Source: Austropuccinia psidii
Lineage: Eukaryota; Basidiomycota; Pucciniomycetes; Pucciniales; Sphaerophragmiaceae
Assembly (NCBI GenBank): GCA_023105745.1
Contig: JALGQZ010000009.1
Location: 14,742,564-14,806,563 of the forward strand
Direction of reading: 5' to 3'
DNA length: 64,000 nt
The number at the start of each line of letters is the position of its first letter. The stretch's first letter is position 1. The position numbers and the translations under genes were made by a program. The notes under the pieces were generated by a model. It was not told where the DNA came from. It did no database searches and saw only the letters and a program-made list of their open reading frames with translations. This document shows positions 33,061-45,088 of this stretch, piece after piece.

Positions 33061-34620
33061 ATCAAAGGCCATGATATAGAACTATATCTGGATGTGGAAA
33101 GACCTTATCCACCTATGCTTAGGAGACCTCCTTATCCAGCAATCCTGGAAACCAGGAGAGAAATTGAGAAACATATCAACGAACTCCTGGACATGGATGT
33201 CATCATTAATATTGGACTTAATGAAATAGTGGAAATCACCATCCCTGTCGTAATCACCTGGTATGAGGGCAAGTCTAGACTGTGTGGAGACTTCAGAGCT
33301 CTGAATAACTACACAAAAGCAGACAGGTACCCTATACCCAGGATACCTCATGCCTTGGAGAAACTGGCAAAAGCCAGATACATAACCAAAATGGATTGTA
33401 TGAAAGGCTTCCACCAAAATGGAGTTAAACCAAACTCCATGAAATTACTCAGAATAATATGCCATATGGGCATATATGCATATACCAGGATGCCATTTGG
33501 CATCAAAAATGCACCAGCCCATTTCCAAAGAATGATGGACACAATATTTCAAGAAGAAATACTGGAAGGCTGGATGGTGGTATATATTGATTATATCATT
33601 ATATACTCAGAGACATGGGAAGACCATTTGCAATACATAAACAGAGTACTAAGTAAATGCACACCCATAAATCTGAAAATTTCTCTTAAAAAGTGCAATT
33701 TTGCCCAACAAGAGTTACTGGCTCTAGGACATAAAGTCTCAGGTCTTAGTCTGGCAATTGACCAGAATAAAGTAGCAGCAGTACTGCAAAGCCCAGTAGC
33801 AAAGAGCATCAAAGAGATGCAATCTTTCCTTGGGTTTTCTAGCTACTATAGAAACCACATCAAAAACTTTGCACACATAACTAGTAGCTTATACAAGTTG
33901 TGTTCAAAAGATGTAGTTTTTGAAATCACCAAGGAAAGGAGGGATGCATATGAGAGAATCAAATATGAACTCACAAATTCACCCGTGCTCATCTTACCTG
34001 ACTTTGAACTACCATTCAAGTTATACATAGATGCAGCATGTAGTCAAGGCCTAGGAGCAGCCCTTCACCAAAGACAAATTGTGGATGGTGAACCAAGAGA
34101 AGGAGTAATTTGCTCCATCTCAAGGCAACTGAAAGATTCAGAAGCCAGGTATGGGGCCACCCAGACTGAGTGTCTATGTCTATTCTGGGCTCTAGAAAAA
34201 CTCCATTATTATATGGAGGGCCCAGTCTTTGAAGTCTACACAGACTGCACAGCCTTGAAGTCTTTACTGAACATGAAGACTACGAACAGACACATGCTGA
34301 GATGGCAAATAGCCATCCAGCAGTATAGAGGGAGCATGACCATCATATACAAAGAAGGTAAAAGTCATACTAATGCAGATGGCCTTAGTAGATGCCCATG
34401 GATAATGTCAAGAGCAATCCAGCTTATGACCCTGAAGTTGCAGCCAAAATCCCTATCCATTTCATGGAAATTGATAGGAGGAAGAACTTCAGATTTTCTG
34501 AATGGGAACCAGAAAGTGGTACCCTTGACAGTGGAAACACTGATTCAGAGGGGACAAAAACTCCCATATTGGGAATACGTTCCTCTGAACTGCACAATGA
34601 ATTTTTCAGTGCAGTACTGA
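33061..34620 (+). pseudogene. Outer Ty3 reverse transcriptase / RNase H
   Basis: It opens with [25 protein letters not shown] and shows [62 protein letters not shown], an RNase H region ([40 protein letters not shown]) and [16 protein letters not shown]. The catalytic box reads [12 protein letters not shown], with Tyr in place of the second Asp of YIDD, so the polymerase should be dead. A frameshift follows DGLSRC (about 34,395), after which the true continuation ([17 protein letters not shown]) is in another frame. Confidence 0.85.
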
Positions 34621-34649
34621 AGTCTTATGCCAAACACAAACAGTGTGGC

Positions 34650-35840
34650 ATACTACTACAACTCCTTTGACAAAAGCACAGGAGTCCGGAACTGGAATCC
34701 CAGCTGGAAGAACCATGGTTGAGGGCCTATAAGGACAACAAGTTCTTCCGTATAGATGGACTTCTCTACCACAGAGAGAAACACATAAGTGATCCTTCAG
34801 GAATGCCATGACTGCCCCTATATGGGACACATGAGTGAAGACAGGACCAAGGAGAGGGTAGCAAGCACAGCTTGGTGGCCCAAGTGGGAACAAGAGTTCA
34901 GTGAATATATTAACACTTGTGAAAGATGCCATAGTCAAATAGGAAACATGGGAAGAAGTATGGGTTACTTCAACATATAGAATAACCTAAACACCCATGG
35001 GAAACCATCAACATGGACTGGGTTACAGGACTTGTCCCAGGAGGCAAAGAAAACTAAAATGCCTGCTTGATCATAGTTGATAGGTTCAGCAAGAGCATGA
35101 GGTGTATACCATTCCACAAGGAGGATACAGCCATGGATACTGCTCTGTTATTTCGGAATAATATCATATCCACCTGTGGAGTCCCTAAGATCATCATTAG
35201 TGATAGGGACCCAAAATTCACATCTGAATTTTGGACCAACTTGTATGACTTGCTTGGCACCAAGTTTGCTTTTTCCACAGATTACCATCCACAAACACAT
35301 GGCCTGGCAGAGAGGATGATCCAAACAATGGAGGAAATCCTTATGAGGTTCTGTGCCTATGCCATGGAGTATAAGGACCATGAGGGATATACCCATGACT
35401 GGGTTACCCTTCTACCAGCTGTCCAACTGGCTTATAATACAAGTCAGCACTCTACCACAGGAAAAACACCTGCACTGGTAGAGAAAGGGTGGAATCCCTT
35501 GTTACCTGTGGATCACTTGAAGAAGAATCTTCTAACCATCCACCCCACAGCCAAAGACTTCCACAATATGTGGAAGAGGGCTTGTAATACAGCTGCTAAA
35601 TGCATAGCTGAAGCAAAAGATTGTAATAAGCAGAGGTGGGACAAGACACACATGGAACCTGACTTTAAAGAAGGGGACCAGGTGTTAGTGTCTACACTGA
35701 ACTTTAACAATCTTAAAGGACCAAAGAAGATGAGAGACTCATTTGTAGGGCCCTTCACTATCATAAAGCTCAAAGGCAAGAAGGCAGTGGAAGTTAAGCT
35801 CACAGAGGAGTTTTCCAGGAACACCCAGTCTTTCCAGTGA
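34650..35840 (+). pseudogene. Outer Ty3 integrase
   Basis: The zinc domain (LQECHDCPYMGHMSEDRTKERV...CERCHSQ, 34789-34980) is preceded by a small deletion. The core includes NMDWVTGLVPGG near 35,009, a stop at about 35,056, then [29 protein letters not shown] and [18 protein letters not shown]. Asp, Asp and Glu are all present. The C-terminal domain ([21 protein letters not shown]) runs to a frameshift near 35,815. Confidence 0.85.
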
Positions 35841-35916
35841 GCTTGGTCAAACCATACTTCCAAGCTGAGGAGGGTAAATTCCCCTCCAGGAGAAGATCCT
35901 CACACCACCAGAGATA

Positions 35917-36129
35917 GTGGAATTGGAGGATTCCCCAGGACCTGTGAGTAAAATCATCAGGGCCAGAAAGATCAGACTTAATGGGAAGGATCAAAGACAG
36001 TACTTAGTCAGATTCAAGAACCAGACAGCTGATAAGGACAAATGGTTGGCAGAGGATGCCATACCAGATGGGAACCTTCATTTAAGGAGATTCAGAGCCT
36101 TTAGGAGGATTGAACAGTCTCATCAATGA
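35917..36129 (+). pseudogene. Outer Ty3 chromodomain (integrase C terminus)
   Basis: The frame contains VSKIIRARKIRLNGKDQRQ and YLVRFKNQTADKDKWLAEDA, a chromodomain pattern of two aromatic positions and a Trp. It places the element among the chromoviruses, whose integrases are steered to marked chromatin. A frameshift near 35,815-35,880 separates it from the integrase. Confidence 0.75.
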
Positions 36130-36152
36130 TGAGCCTTTTTAGAGGGAGGGTA
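36130..36152 (+). other. Polypurine tract of the outer element
   Basis: The purine run AGAGGGAGGG and a TA step lie directly before the TGTCAGCC start of the LTR, the expected plus-strand primer position. Confidence 0.7.
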
Positions 36153-37587
36153 TGTCAGCCTGTGACTCAAAACCAGAGCACAAGCATGACAGCCAAAATA
36201 CCATAAACCAATGGTATAGCCAAGATACCACCAAAACATGGAGCTGAGCCAAATCAGCTCAAAAGGTATCAAAAGAAAGAGGAAACTCACCTCTTTATGT
36301 ACATATAAGTCCCATCATCATAGGAAAAAGAATAAAAAATTTATTCCTGCTCAAAGTTATTGCTGAGCATAAACCTTAATTTTCACCTCTCATCTAAAAT
36401 CCAGAAGGAGAGCCTTAACCCCATCAAATGGGTATTAAAAATGAATCCCTAAGCCAGGGCTATCCAATGGTACCAGAAAAACTAAGCTAGCACCAATATC
36501 ACTGGAGTTATGGTCAATTTCAGGCCAAATAAGGGTGAACAAAACATTCACCTCTCATCTAGCTTCTACAGCTTTAGTGTGAGATACTTGAAGTGGGGTC
36601 TTTTTGGAAAGAGCACAATAAGGGCTATCTAATGGTGTCATCCATTTCCCAATAGCTCAACTAGAACAAAAGTTATGGGGCAAATAAGCTCAATACACCT
36701 TTTTGCCTATACCATGCACATGTACAAAAAACTTGTACATGGCATAACTTTGCCATATTTAATGATACCCATATCAAATGAGGTACCACTGTGTAGAGCA
36801 CATACAGGGCTATACACTGAGCCATTTTTGAGGTTGATATCTCAAGAATTGACAAAGTTATGGCTGTTTTAAGGTCAGATTCCCACCTGCTGTCATATAC
36901 AGCCTTACCATGGGATAATATCCAATAACCATGAACATCAGGTGTCAAATAGACAAAGAAGCTTGGTTTTACTTCAATAACTCATATTTCAGTCTTTACT
37001 GCGGTCCCATACAGTTTCTGTACAGCATTCTATGCGTCATACACATCAGAATCAGGCTGTGAGGTCCCCAGATCAAAGTTTTCACCCTGTATTTGTGAAA
37101 ACTACCCAGATGTGGTTTTAAAACCACATCTGAGCCCAATACAGGCTCTACAGGCTGTTTGCAAGCCACAAGCCAGTACTAGAGGGTGAAAAATCTTCAC
37201 TTCCTCTACGTGGAAAGGTCTAGCACCCTTTCCACCCCATTTCAGGATAAAAAGGAGGCTTTTCACAGCCAGAATTGTTTCCTCATCCTGCTATTGAATA
37301 TCCTACGTAGTAAACTGTCAAAAACGTTTTACTCTTGGGTAATAATCAGGGTATAATTTTAATTTTAATTATTGTAGCTCTTATTATAGTAGTCCAACGG
37401 GTAATACTGCACCCAGGGTTCTCAATAGCGCTCACCACCACTATTTTTCAATAGTAGAACCCTGTTATTATATTATAAACCATTATATTAAATTAAAACT
37501 CTTATTTTAAAATATTTCCACGTGTCACAGTCATAGTTCTAGTTGTAAATAGCCTAATTACTGCTTCAACATAGACTCCAGCTGACA
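36153..37587 (+). repeat. 3' LTR of the outer element (TGTCAGCC family)
   Basis: It starts TGTCAGCCTGTGACTC and ends CTCCAGCTGACA, giving matched TGTCAG/CTGACA termini over 1435 bp. The 5' partner is absent from the window. Not related by eye to the TGTAAGG LTRs. Confidence 0.8.
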
Positions 37588-38567
37588 AGGCCAGATTTAG
37601 ATTCTACATAAAATTTTACCTAGGGGAGCCCCAAAGAGTGAATATGCTCAAATCAACTCTTAAAGGTGGTCATGTGGAAAATACTTCAATACCACATCAT
37701 AAATAACACATAAAACATCCGTGAAGACTTTGGTTTTTCTCAATTTAACACCAAAATAATGGGAATGTCAGAAATCCCCTGTTATATATACACTAAGAAT
37801 AGTTTTATGTATGTTTGTGGCACTTGATATTATGGTATTTGTACATGCACCTTTGGTACACCCATAGTGGATATCTCAATTTAAGCTTGAATTTCTATCT
37901 TGACATCAAAAATAGTCAAGGGGGACAAAAGACATCAAAGAGAGCCAGGGTACCCAACTTCTCAGGCCTCTGAGGTGTGGACACCCCCAACTCTTGGATC
38001 CATGGCTGATCTTGGCCCAATTGGTAAACTAAAACCCTTTGGGAACCTGGCTACCATGTCATGACTTCAGTAAATCATAAGAAAATAGCAAATAACCTGC
38101 TATTTTGATGTCCCAAGAAGGTAAAGAGCAACTCAGACTGCTTTAACCATGTCAATTCTTAATGACTTTCCCTGGATAGCCCCCAAAAGAGTAATTAAAA
38201 CCCTTTTTGGCCCAGTATACATTTATTTACCTCATAGCAACCAGCCATATACTGCTACTTGCAATTCTACATAGAAATGAGCTAAAAACTTCAAAAACTC
38301 ATTTAAAATACAATTCTTAATGAATATTTCTGAAACATTCAGGACCCATTGAGAACTGTATTATTCATATAAAAGCCAAAAAGAATTATACCTTTATATG
38401 TAAAGTTCAAAGTTTTACTTACAGTCCATTTTTGATGATTCCACATGAAACACAGAATCTTTAAAACTTTACATAAAATACATTCTGTGATGAAATTTCC
38501 AATAACATTGATAACTTTGAAAAATCAATTATTATTTTGGAATAAAAGAATATTTACAGTTGGTACT
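37588..38567. other. AT-rich flank between the outer LTR and the right DNA transposon; no gene seen
   Basis: No convincing coding sequence. It may include the decayed remnant of another LTR, but I could not find matched ends. It borders the right copy exactly at 38568, where homology to the left copy begins. Confidence 0.4.
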
Positions 38568-38949
38568 CCTTTTCACCAGGGCGAATCTCATGTCAATCGT
38601 TGGCAATTGACTTCACGTCAAGCAAACGTCAACCAGGATAAAAGTCGAGCTCACGTCAAGCACACGTCCTACTCTTGTCTTACACCAAATCCTGTGACAT
38701 CCACCAATATTGGTTCCCCTGTGCCTTCAACTCAGATTCCTCACCACCTGATCATCCCGCAACAGTCCAATGGTTGGTAAAAATTACACAAGACCCGCCT
38801 GTTTGCACAAACACACATCAAAGAGGTCCTTCAGCCAGTCTTGATGTAGGCGGGGGGTTTGACTTCACCAGCTCATCCATAAAAGGACTCCGCCTGAGCG
38901 GGATTGTCATTTTGCAGGTGACACTGGTAGAGCCCACCGCACAATAACC

Positions 38950-39040
38950 GGGGTCAGGGTGCGCTTGCGTGTGCATTGGCGTGTGCGGGTGCAGGTGCGC
39001 TTGCGTGTGCATTGGTGTGTGCGCGTGCGGGTGTGCAAGG
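38950..39040. repeat. GC-rich minisatellite of the right copy
   Basis: GTGCGCTTGCGTGTGCATTGG occurs twice 36 bp apart. It is the inverse of the left minisatellite at 16020-16165 but with fewer units. Confidence 0.8.
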
Positions 39041-39244
39041 GCCACTTCCCCTTCCATCATGATGATGGCGCAGTTAGAAATTTTGGATGCTGTGAAAGGT
39101 GAGTGTGTGGGTCATTTGATCATTGAACTTGGCTTATTCACACTGTACCCAATGTCAAAATAGTAAGTTCTTTGTGGCAATGTGAAATAATGGGCTTTGC
39201 TTGTCACAATGGCATGTCTCTGTCACTAAATTTTGAGGCAGTTA

Positions 39245-42200
39245 TTTCACTAGCGAAATTGCTAATGAATCTGAGAGATTTGCATTTTAGTAGAATAAAT
39301 ATCATGAAATAACGGCTTTATCATTACAAGCAGTCCACATGACAGAACTTTGTTATCATACAATCCACAGTTACCTTCTATTTCTTCTTCAGATATAATC
39401 AAGTGTCCATCATCAAAACCAACAGCTTTATAAAAATTCAGATACGGCCAATCTGGTAAGAAATTCACATCAATCTTCAAAGTTTTTAAGATCAGAAAGT
39501 TATTGTTCAGTATGCTAGATGGCTCAGAGACTTTAAAAATGCTATTAATAATACCAAATTGTCGTGAGTTATCCCTCAGAAAAGATATCACACTGTTGCT
39601 GACATTTTTGGATTAAGTTGAAAATATATTGTTCCTAATATTAATGTTTGAAACTGGAAAATACCAAGGTGAGACAATCCTGGAAGTGAGAGGACTTGTG
39701 GATTGCACGGTAGTGTCTAAGCTGATCCAATCAACTATTTCCCTTGTTGCATGAAAATTCTGTAAGTACTCAACCAGGCAATCATAATTTTCTTGGTCAT
39801 GGCGGGATGGTTTGTTATATTTATGGTGATTAAACAGGGCAGGTGGCTGTGATTCGAAAAGCTGTTTTATTTCACATGGCACAGATGGGGATTTCAGGAG
39901 AACGGAAAGGTTGGAAAATCAACAGATATGTTGAAGTCAGGTTTTATCTATATCATCTATTCAGAGTTTTAAGAAGTTAGTTTTATTCAGTTCAGGTGTT
40001 TAATCAATGTGAATATATTGATCTTATTAATTGGCATACATATTTTGTTATTTGTTGGGATTTTTGCAAATACCCCAATCAAGAACTCATAACCCCATGT
40101 GGCTGAGGCTTGTGCTGGGCCCCAACGTTGGAAGAGTTCCGGAATATGATCAGCAAAATGATGATTTGGCTTACTTTCCTGTTTTGGGAACAGGAGTTGA
40201 TTGGAAAGGCAGAATTTTTTCCAATGTTCAGCAAATGCAGTCACATCATCTATTGAAACAGTCCAACTTGTGGCAATGTTGATTACACTAATCAAATGGA
40301 ATGTATTCTTGGTTAGTTCATTTGCAAGTTCTTACTGACCCATTTTTCTTTGAATTTTTGCGGATTGGTGTACATCTAATGACATCTGTTGACTGAGCAT
40401 TAAAAATGGAATATAGACCTTATATAAGAGAGCCCATTCAGCGGCTTTTAAGGTACCATGAGAGGGGGAACCCATGTTGCAAGGTACTCTTGTCCATGAT
40501 GAGGGAATTATTGTCTCAGATATGATTTGTCGGAGATGCTCCAGAGCCTCACCTTTGATCTGGTGATCATTCAGTGCAGTGCTATCCAATTCAGAGGGGA
40601 TTTCAGAATCGGGGATGTAATCCGCATCAAATGAAGGAATCTCCGCAGAACCACTAGATGGATGTTCCGTGTGAGGGGTGGGCATTGGGAAGTAGTTTTT
40701 TTGGGTGGAAGTAGTGGGGAGTGGCTCATTTATTATTTTTGCTGCGTCTCTTCTCAGGGAGCGGGCCTCTCTCAATGTGATTTTATCAAGAGAGCTGTTT
40801 GAGGTCATGGAATCTGAGTCTGAACTGTTGGTGTCATTGGATTTTCTGTGGGACCTGAGGTAAATTTTTGATTTGGACTCTGGAATGCAAAATTTAAAAG
40901 TTGCATGATCCTTCAAAATTCCAAGTATTAAATTATGCATTATGTCAATATTAACCATTCTGGTTGCATCCCAATACAGAAGGTCTTCTAAAATTGAATA
41001 TCACACTCCATACTCAGAGAAAATTGCTTGTCTTTGTTGTGGGGTTGCCCGAAGCCATTTGGCAATGGTTGATTTATGATTTTGATATGAGCGTGTGTAG
41101 TGAAATTGAGGACCAATTTCTTCAATTTGAGCTTTGTGAATGGTGCAAAAATTACAAAAGTGGTTGCCTGAATGGGAAATAAATCCAGTAAGCTTGCGCA
41201 TGGCAACCACATCCGCAATGGCTGTGAGAATGGCAACACGCATAAAGGATCCTGAAGGACCTGTTGAGGTGGGTGAAAAATGGTACCCTTGCCATAGCTC
41301 TTTGAGCTCCTTGATTAGTGGCATTAATAAATAATTCAATTGAAGGGAAGTTGGCTCCTTCGGACCAGGGATGATTCCTGCAACATAGACATTCTCTGGC
41401 TTCAATCTTTCACTTGGGGGGATATTAAGACAAATATGCATGATAGGTCCAATGCTGGCCAACCGGGTTGACTTTCCATGTCCATTAAAACAGTCCACAT
41501 AAATGGAGAAGGCCAATGCACCAGGAATGGACATGAATGGGGGGTCATGGATATTTCTAGTGCCAGTGAAGCGTCTCCAGACCAATCCATCCCAGTCGTC
41601 ACATTTTGGGGAATCTTTGGGAGTTTGGGATTGTTGATGTTGATGCAGAATTTCCATAATTCAAGCCCGCTGGAGAAATCAGGCAAGAAAATTTTTGAAT
41701 GGTTGATAAATGAAATGTTTTTTTGGTATAAATTTTTGCTTCATGTTGGTTGTGTTTTGGGTGCAGGGTTCAAATGAATAGATGAATTTGCCTAATGATT
41801 GTGTGCAAGGGGGATCATGATCATTTGGGTCATTATGACGTTGACAGTGGGGTTGGTCAGTTGTGACTGATTAAGTAAGGTCATTAAGAGAGAAACATTG
41901 AGGACAAAATATATAGTTTTGAATCACTGGCTCCAATTGGAGATGTTCAAATATGGTACTCAGACCTTGAGGTATATGGAATGCAGGAATGGGGGGACTA
42001 CCGGAGCTTGAGATGCTGGACTTGATCAGCAGGTTTAGGGCGGGGTTGAGAATGCGTGAAGCCCTGCGGGGTATATTATACCTTAATAATAGAATGGAAG
42101 ATATTATAATTCCAAGGTCTTGTGGGGGAAGGGTTTGACTGCTGCTGTATGGTTTCTGTGCAGTTGAATTGAGCCCCGGTGCTGTGGAGAAGGTGCTTTG

Positions 42201-42452
42201 GGCCCATGTTGAATAATCAGCTGGGAATATTCGATCCAATAGAAGTTGTGGGAACTCAGATCCTGATGCAGAAGTAGGGATGTTTGGAAGAGATTTGGGT
42301 GCAATGGTTGATTTGAGCTTTTTGATGTGCTGTTTATATTGGAAAGGTGTGAAGGCAACTCCAGGCCTATCACCCTCAGGGGAAGAGTGTGTTTGAGTTG
42401 AGCAGTGTTGACACATGCATATACGCATTGAGGAATAGCGGTGGGTTTTCAT
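39245..42452 (-). pseudogene. TNP2-type transposase of the right copy, degraded
   Basis: Same domain order as the left copy: MCQHC N terminus at 42452, YVDCFNGHG, VYVAGIIPGPKEP, a stop at 41001-41003 (same place as left 14066-14068), MVNIDIMHNLILG from 40958, TWGYEFLIGVF (Arg of the left YERLIGGF lost), then the C-terminal frames 39613-39882 and 39262-39591. Here LPDWPYLNF is intact where the left copy has a stop, but new stops appear (for example after NNIFST and in the gap before MEILHQHQQ). Confidence 0.8.
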
Positions 42453-42813
42453 TGTTGCAGGAATTGGGAGTACAGTTGGTTTGTGTATAAATATCTATGG
42501 CTGATGTGAAAGTGTTTAGGAGTGTTATTAATCGGCAAAAAAATTGAGTGATTATTTATGAAGGGGGAGATGATTTGAGCCAGCTGAGAATTTTATCCCA
42601 TTTGTAATGGTGAGTGAGCTGCAGCTGATGGAGTGTAACATGTCTCATCTGGATGGCCGAATTGGTTAGGAGTTTAATTGGGTAAAATGCCATGCTGCTC
42701 GATGCTCATACATATTCTATTTTATTTACACATGGCGATACTGCGGTTTTGACCCTTGAGGGGTGTTCCAATAGGGATGTGTCAACATTGATTTGAGGGG
42801 ATTGACATTCAAG

Positions 42814-42843
42814 CCATGTACGCTGGCACACCATCGTACATGG
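42814..42843. repeat. 30-bp palindrome, right copy
   Basis: CCATGTACGCTGG, CACA, CCATCGTACATGG. Counterpart of 12226-12255. Both TACG/CGTA CpGs are kept here. Confidence 0.85.
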
Positions 42844-43413
42844 CTTAAACCTTATTACAGACATAACGATATAACTCTATTACATAAGGGGTTGGAGTGG
42901 AGCTAAAGTCTTGGTATTTGGTTTGAGTGCAGAAGGCTTTTAATCAGTTGGAATGTGATTTGGATTGTCTTGCCTTTCTTGAAAAAGTGATGTCTCTTTT
43001 GTGGGTAAATCCTTCATGAATATACCCCTTTACAGATGTACGATGCTGTGGAATTTCATTGCATATATTGGCAGTTTGGATAATTCACAAAATGTGACAA
43101 TGGGGAGGTGGAAATGTTACCAAATATGATTACTTATGGATGATGGGTCCCCTTTGGGATCAAGGGAATATTACATTATATGGTGGTAGGCTGTGCTGGG
43201 TGGTTTCCGAAAAAAGTGGAGGAGCTCAAGAGGAGGCAGGGAGGATTCTCCTAAAAAGAGTCTTATTGGACTTCCACGCGACACTTAGTTCCAACTATTC
43301 ATAGAATTTCTCTATTCTAAATTTGAAAAGATTTCATCTCATATCACTCTATTTTATCATAATACCAAGGTGTTTTATCTAGTTAAAAATATTACTGTAC
43401 TTTTTCGGCCCTT

Positions 43414-45088
43414 ATGTCATCTTCCAAGACACATAAATCCCGTTCAGGTTCTGTTCATGACTCAGATAGTGAATATAGCATAGAATATGTTCAAACACAG
43501 TCACCATTGAGTCCCAACATTCCTCTCGCAACCCCTATTGCATCATCAATGAATGTATCAGGTCTTAACATTGATGTGGGCAATGCAAAGGCTCCAACTT
43601 CCAGCACTTGGTCGATACCAAATATTTCCGTCACTCCAATTCCCCCGAATCCCACTAATACACAAACGCATGTGTCTCAGGGGCCAGAAGGCACACCTCA
43701 AATCTCATCACACACTAATCCCCAATCAAAATTTCCGCGTGAGTTCCTCCTTAATCCCGGTCGGAATCCAGTCGCATCCCAGGATCCCTTTGGCAAGAGT
43801 AAACAGCCAACCCTCAATATTCCATCAGGATCTCAGGTTCATGTGGGTGATGAAAGGCGCGTGGATGGGGGGAAATGAAAAAAACCATTGGAGAATGTAA
43901 CTTGGAGTGGTCTGTCAGAGGGAAATCCAGGATTGATGCTTCATCAAAGTAAGTCATTTTAATTTCAGAGTATAACCTTTTTCAAAATTTGATATTTTGG
44001 TTTCATGGGTTAGATATGGCACCTAAAGGCAAGTCAATCTGATCTCAGGAGCCAATTGAAGATAGTGAGTATGACCAGTCTTCATTAATTTTTTGATGTG
44101 TTAACTGATGATGTGCATGGCAGGTGATGAACTTTATGCATCTTCACCTCTGGTCAATAAAGAGAAAGTCACTGGACGTCATCATCCATATGCCTCCAAA
44201 CCAAGAACAGGTCATTCCAGTTCATCAAGAGAAAAAATGGTGGATGATGAGGATGAGAACATGTCTCCAACTCAAATGGAAACAAATGATGAATCAAGGA
44301 GGGACAATTTCACGGCGCATGAGCATGGCACTCAGTCAAATAATGAGTTCACCCATGCTCAAATGCCCCTTGCCCAGAGTATGCTTGAACAATCCGAGTT
44401 CAGACAGCAAAGGAACCACGCTCGTAAAGCTCACAATGTGGAGAAACGTGCAAGCCAGAAGGAGCGACAAAAATGGCTGAAAGCAGAACTTCCAGAGAAT
44501 GTCTATGGAATGAGATCAGCAGTACATGCACATTGCCTGTTCCTACTCAAAGTTAGGGATAAGGATTTTTCCTCACTACCAGCACCACCAAGCACAGAAG
44601 AGTGTGAAATTGCAATTCAAGTGGCTGGTCATCTCGGTTATGTCCCCAAGGATGTTTTCAATGAGCCATCAACACAGGTTCAGTCTCAGGGTTTCCAAAG
44701 CTACTGCAAAAATGAGCTCCACAAGCTAGGACTAAAGCGATTCACTTGGGACTGGGAGAGCTCATGGCAACATCCATTCAATGAGCTGATGTGTATGGTG
44801 TTTTAACGTACATTCTGTCTTGCACTGGTCAGCACCGAGTATCATCATTACTGTTGGAACAAGGATCATAATAACTATGGGGTCGTGGCGTCTTTAATGG
44901 AGCAATATTTCACTTATTTGAAAAGAGAATGGAAGCCTATTAAAAAGAATGCGGAGTATTTGGTTAAAAAGAAGGAGAATCAAAATCTCACAAAGATTTG
45001 TCAAAGGGTTAGTTAATGTATCTCTTCTTCATTGTGAGCAAAGACTGATGATGATCTACTTGATTATGTGCAGACCTGTGAGCGCCGT
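43414..45088 (+). pseudogene. Gene X, right copy, 5' part (exons 1-3 and start of exon 4)
   Basis: Exons: 43414-43948, 44014-44064, 44124-45007 and the first 15 bases of exon 4 (45074-45088, TCERR). Donors are GTAAGT, GTGAGT and GTTAGT; acceptors end TTAG, GCAG and GCAG. Defects: a stop near 43876 in exon 1, TGA at 44040-44042 where the left copy has CGA, and TAA near 44806 after MCMVF. The 14.5-kb retrotransposon enters right after CCGT (45085-45088). Confidence 0.65.

Larger units (their letters stand above)
16566..37587 (+). mobile_element. Outer chromodomain Ty3/gypsy retrotransposon, 5'-truncated and interrupted
   Basis: Collinear pieces on the plus strand give gag (16566-16617 and 18815-19790), protease (19814-20124), the start of RT (22157-22510), RT-RNase H (33061-34620), integrase (34650-35840), chromodomain (35917-36129) and a 3' LTR (36153-37587). 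Reading frames on either side of each insertion match at the duplicated target site, which shows the pieces were once contiguous. The 5' LTR and start of gag are missing at the DNA-transposon boundary (16565/16566). Many stops and frameshifts: a dead element. Confidence 0.85.
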
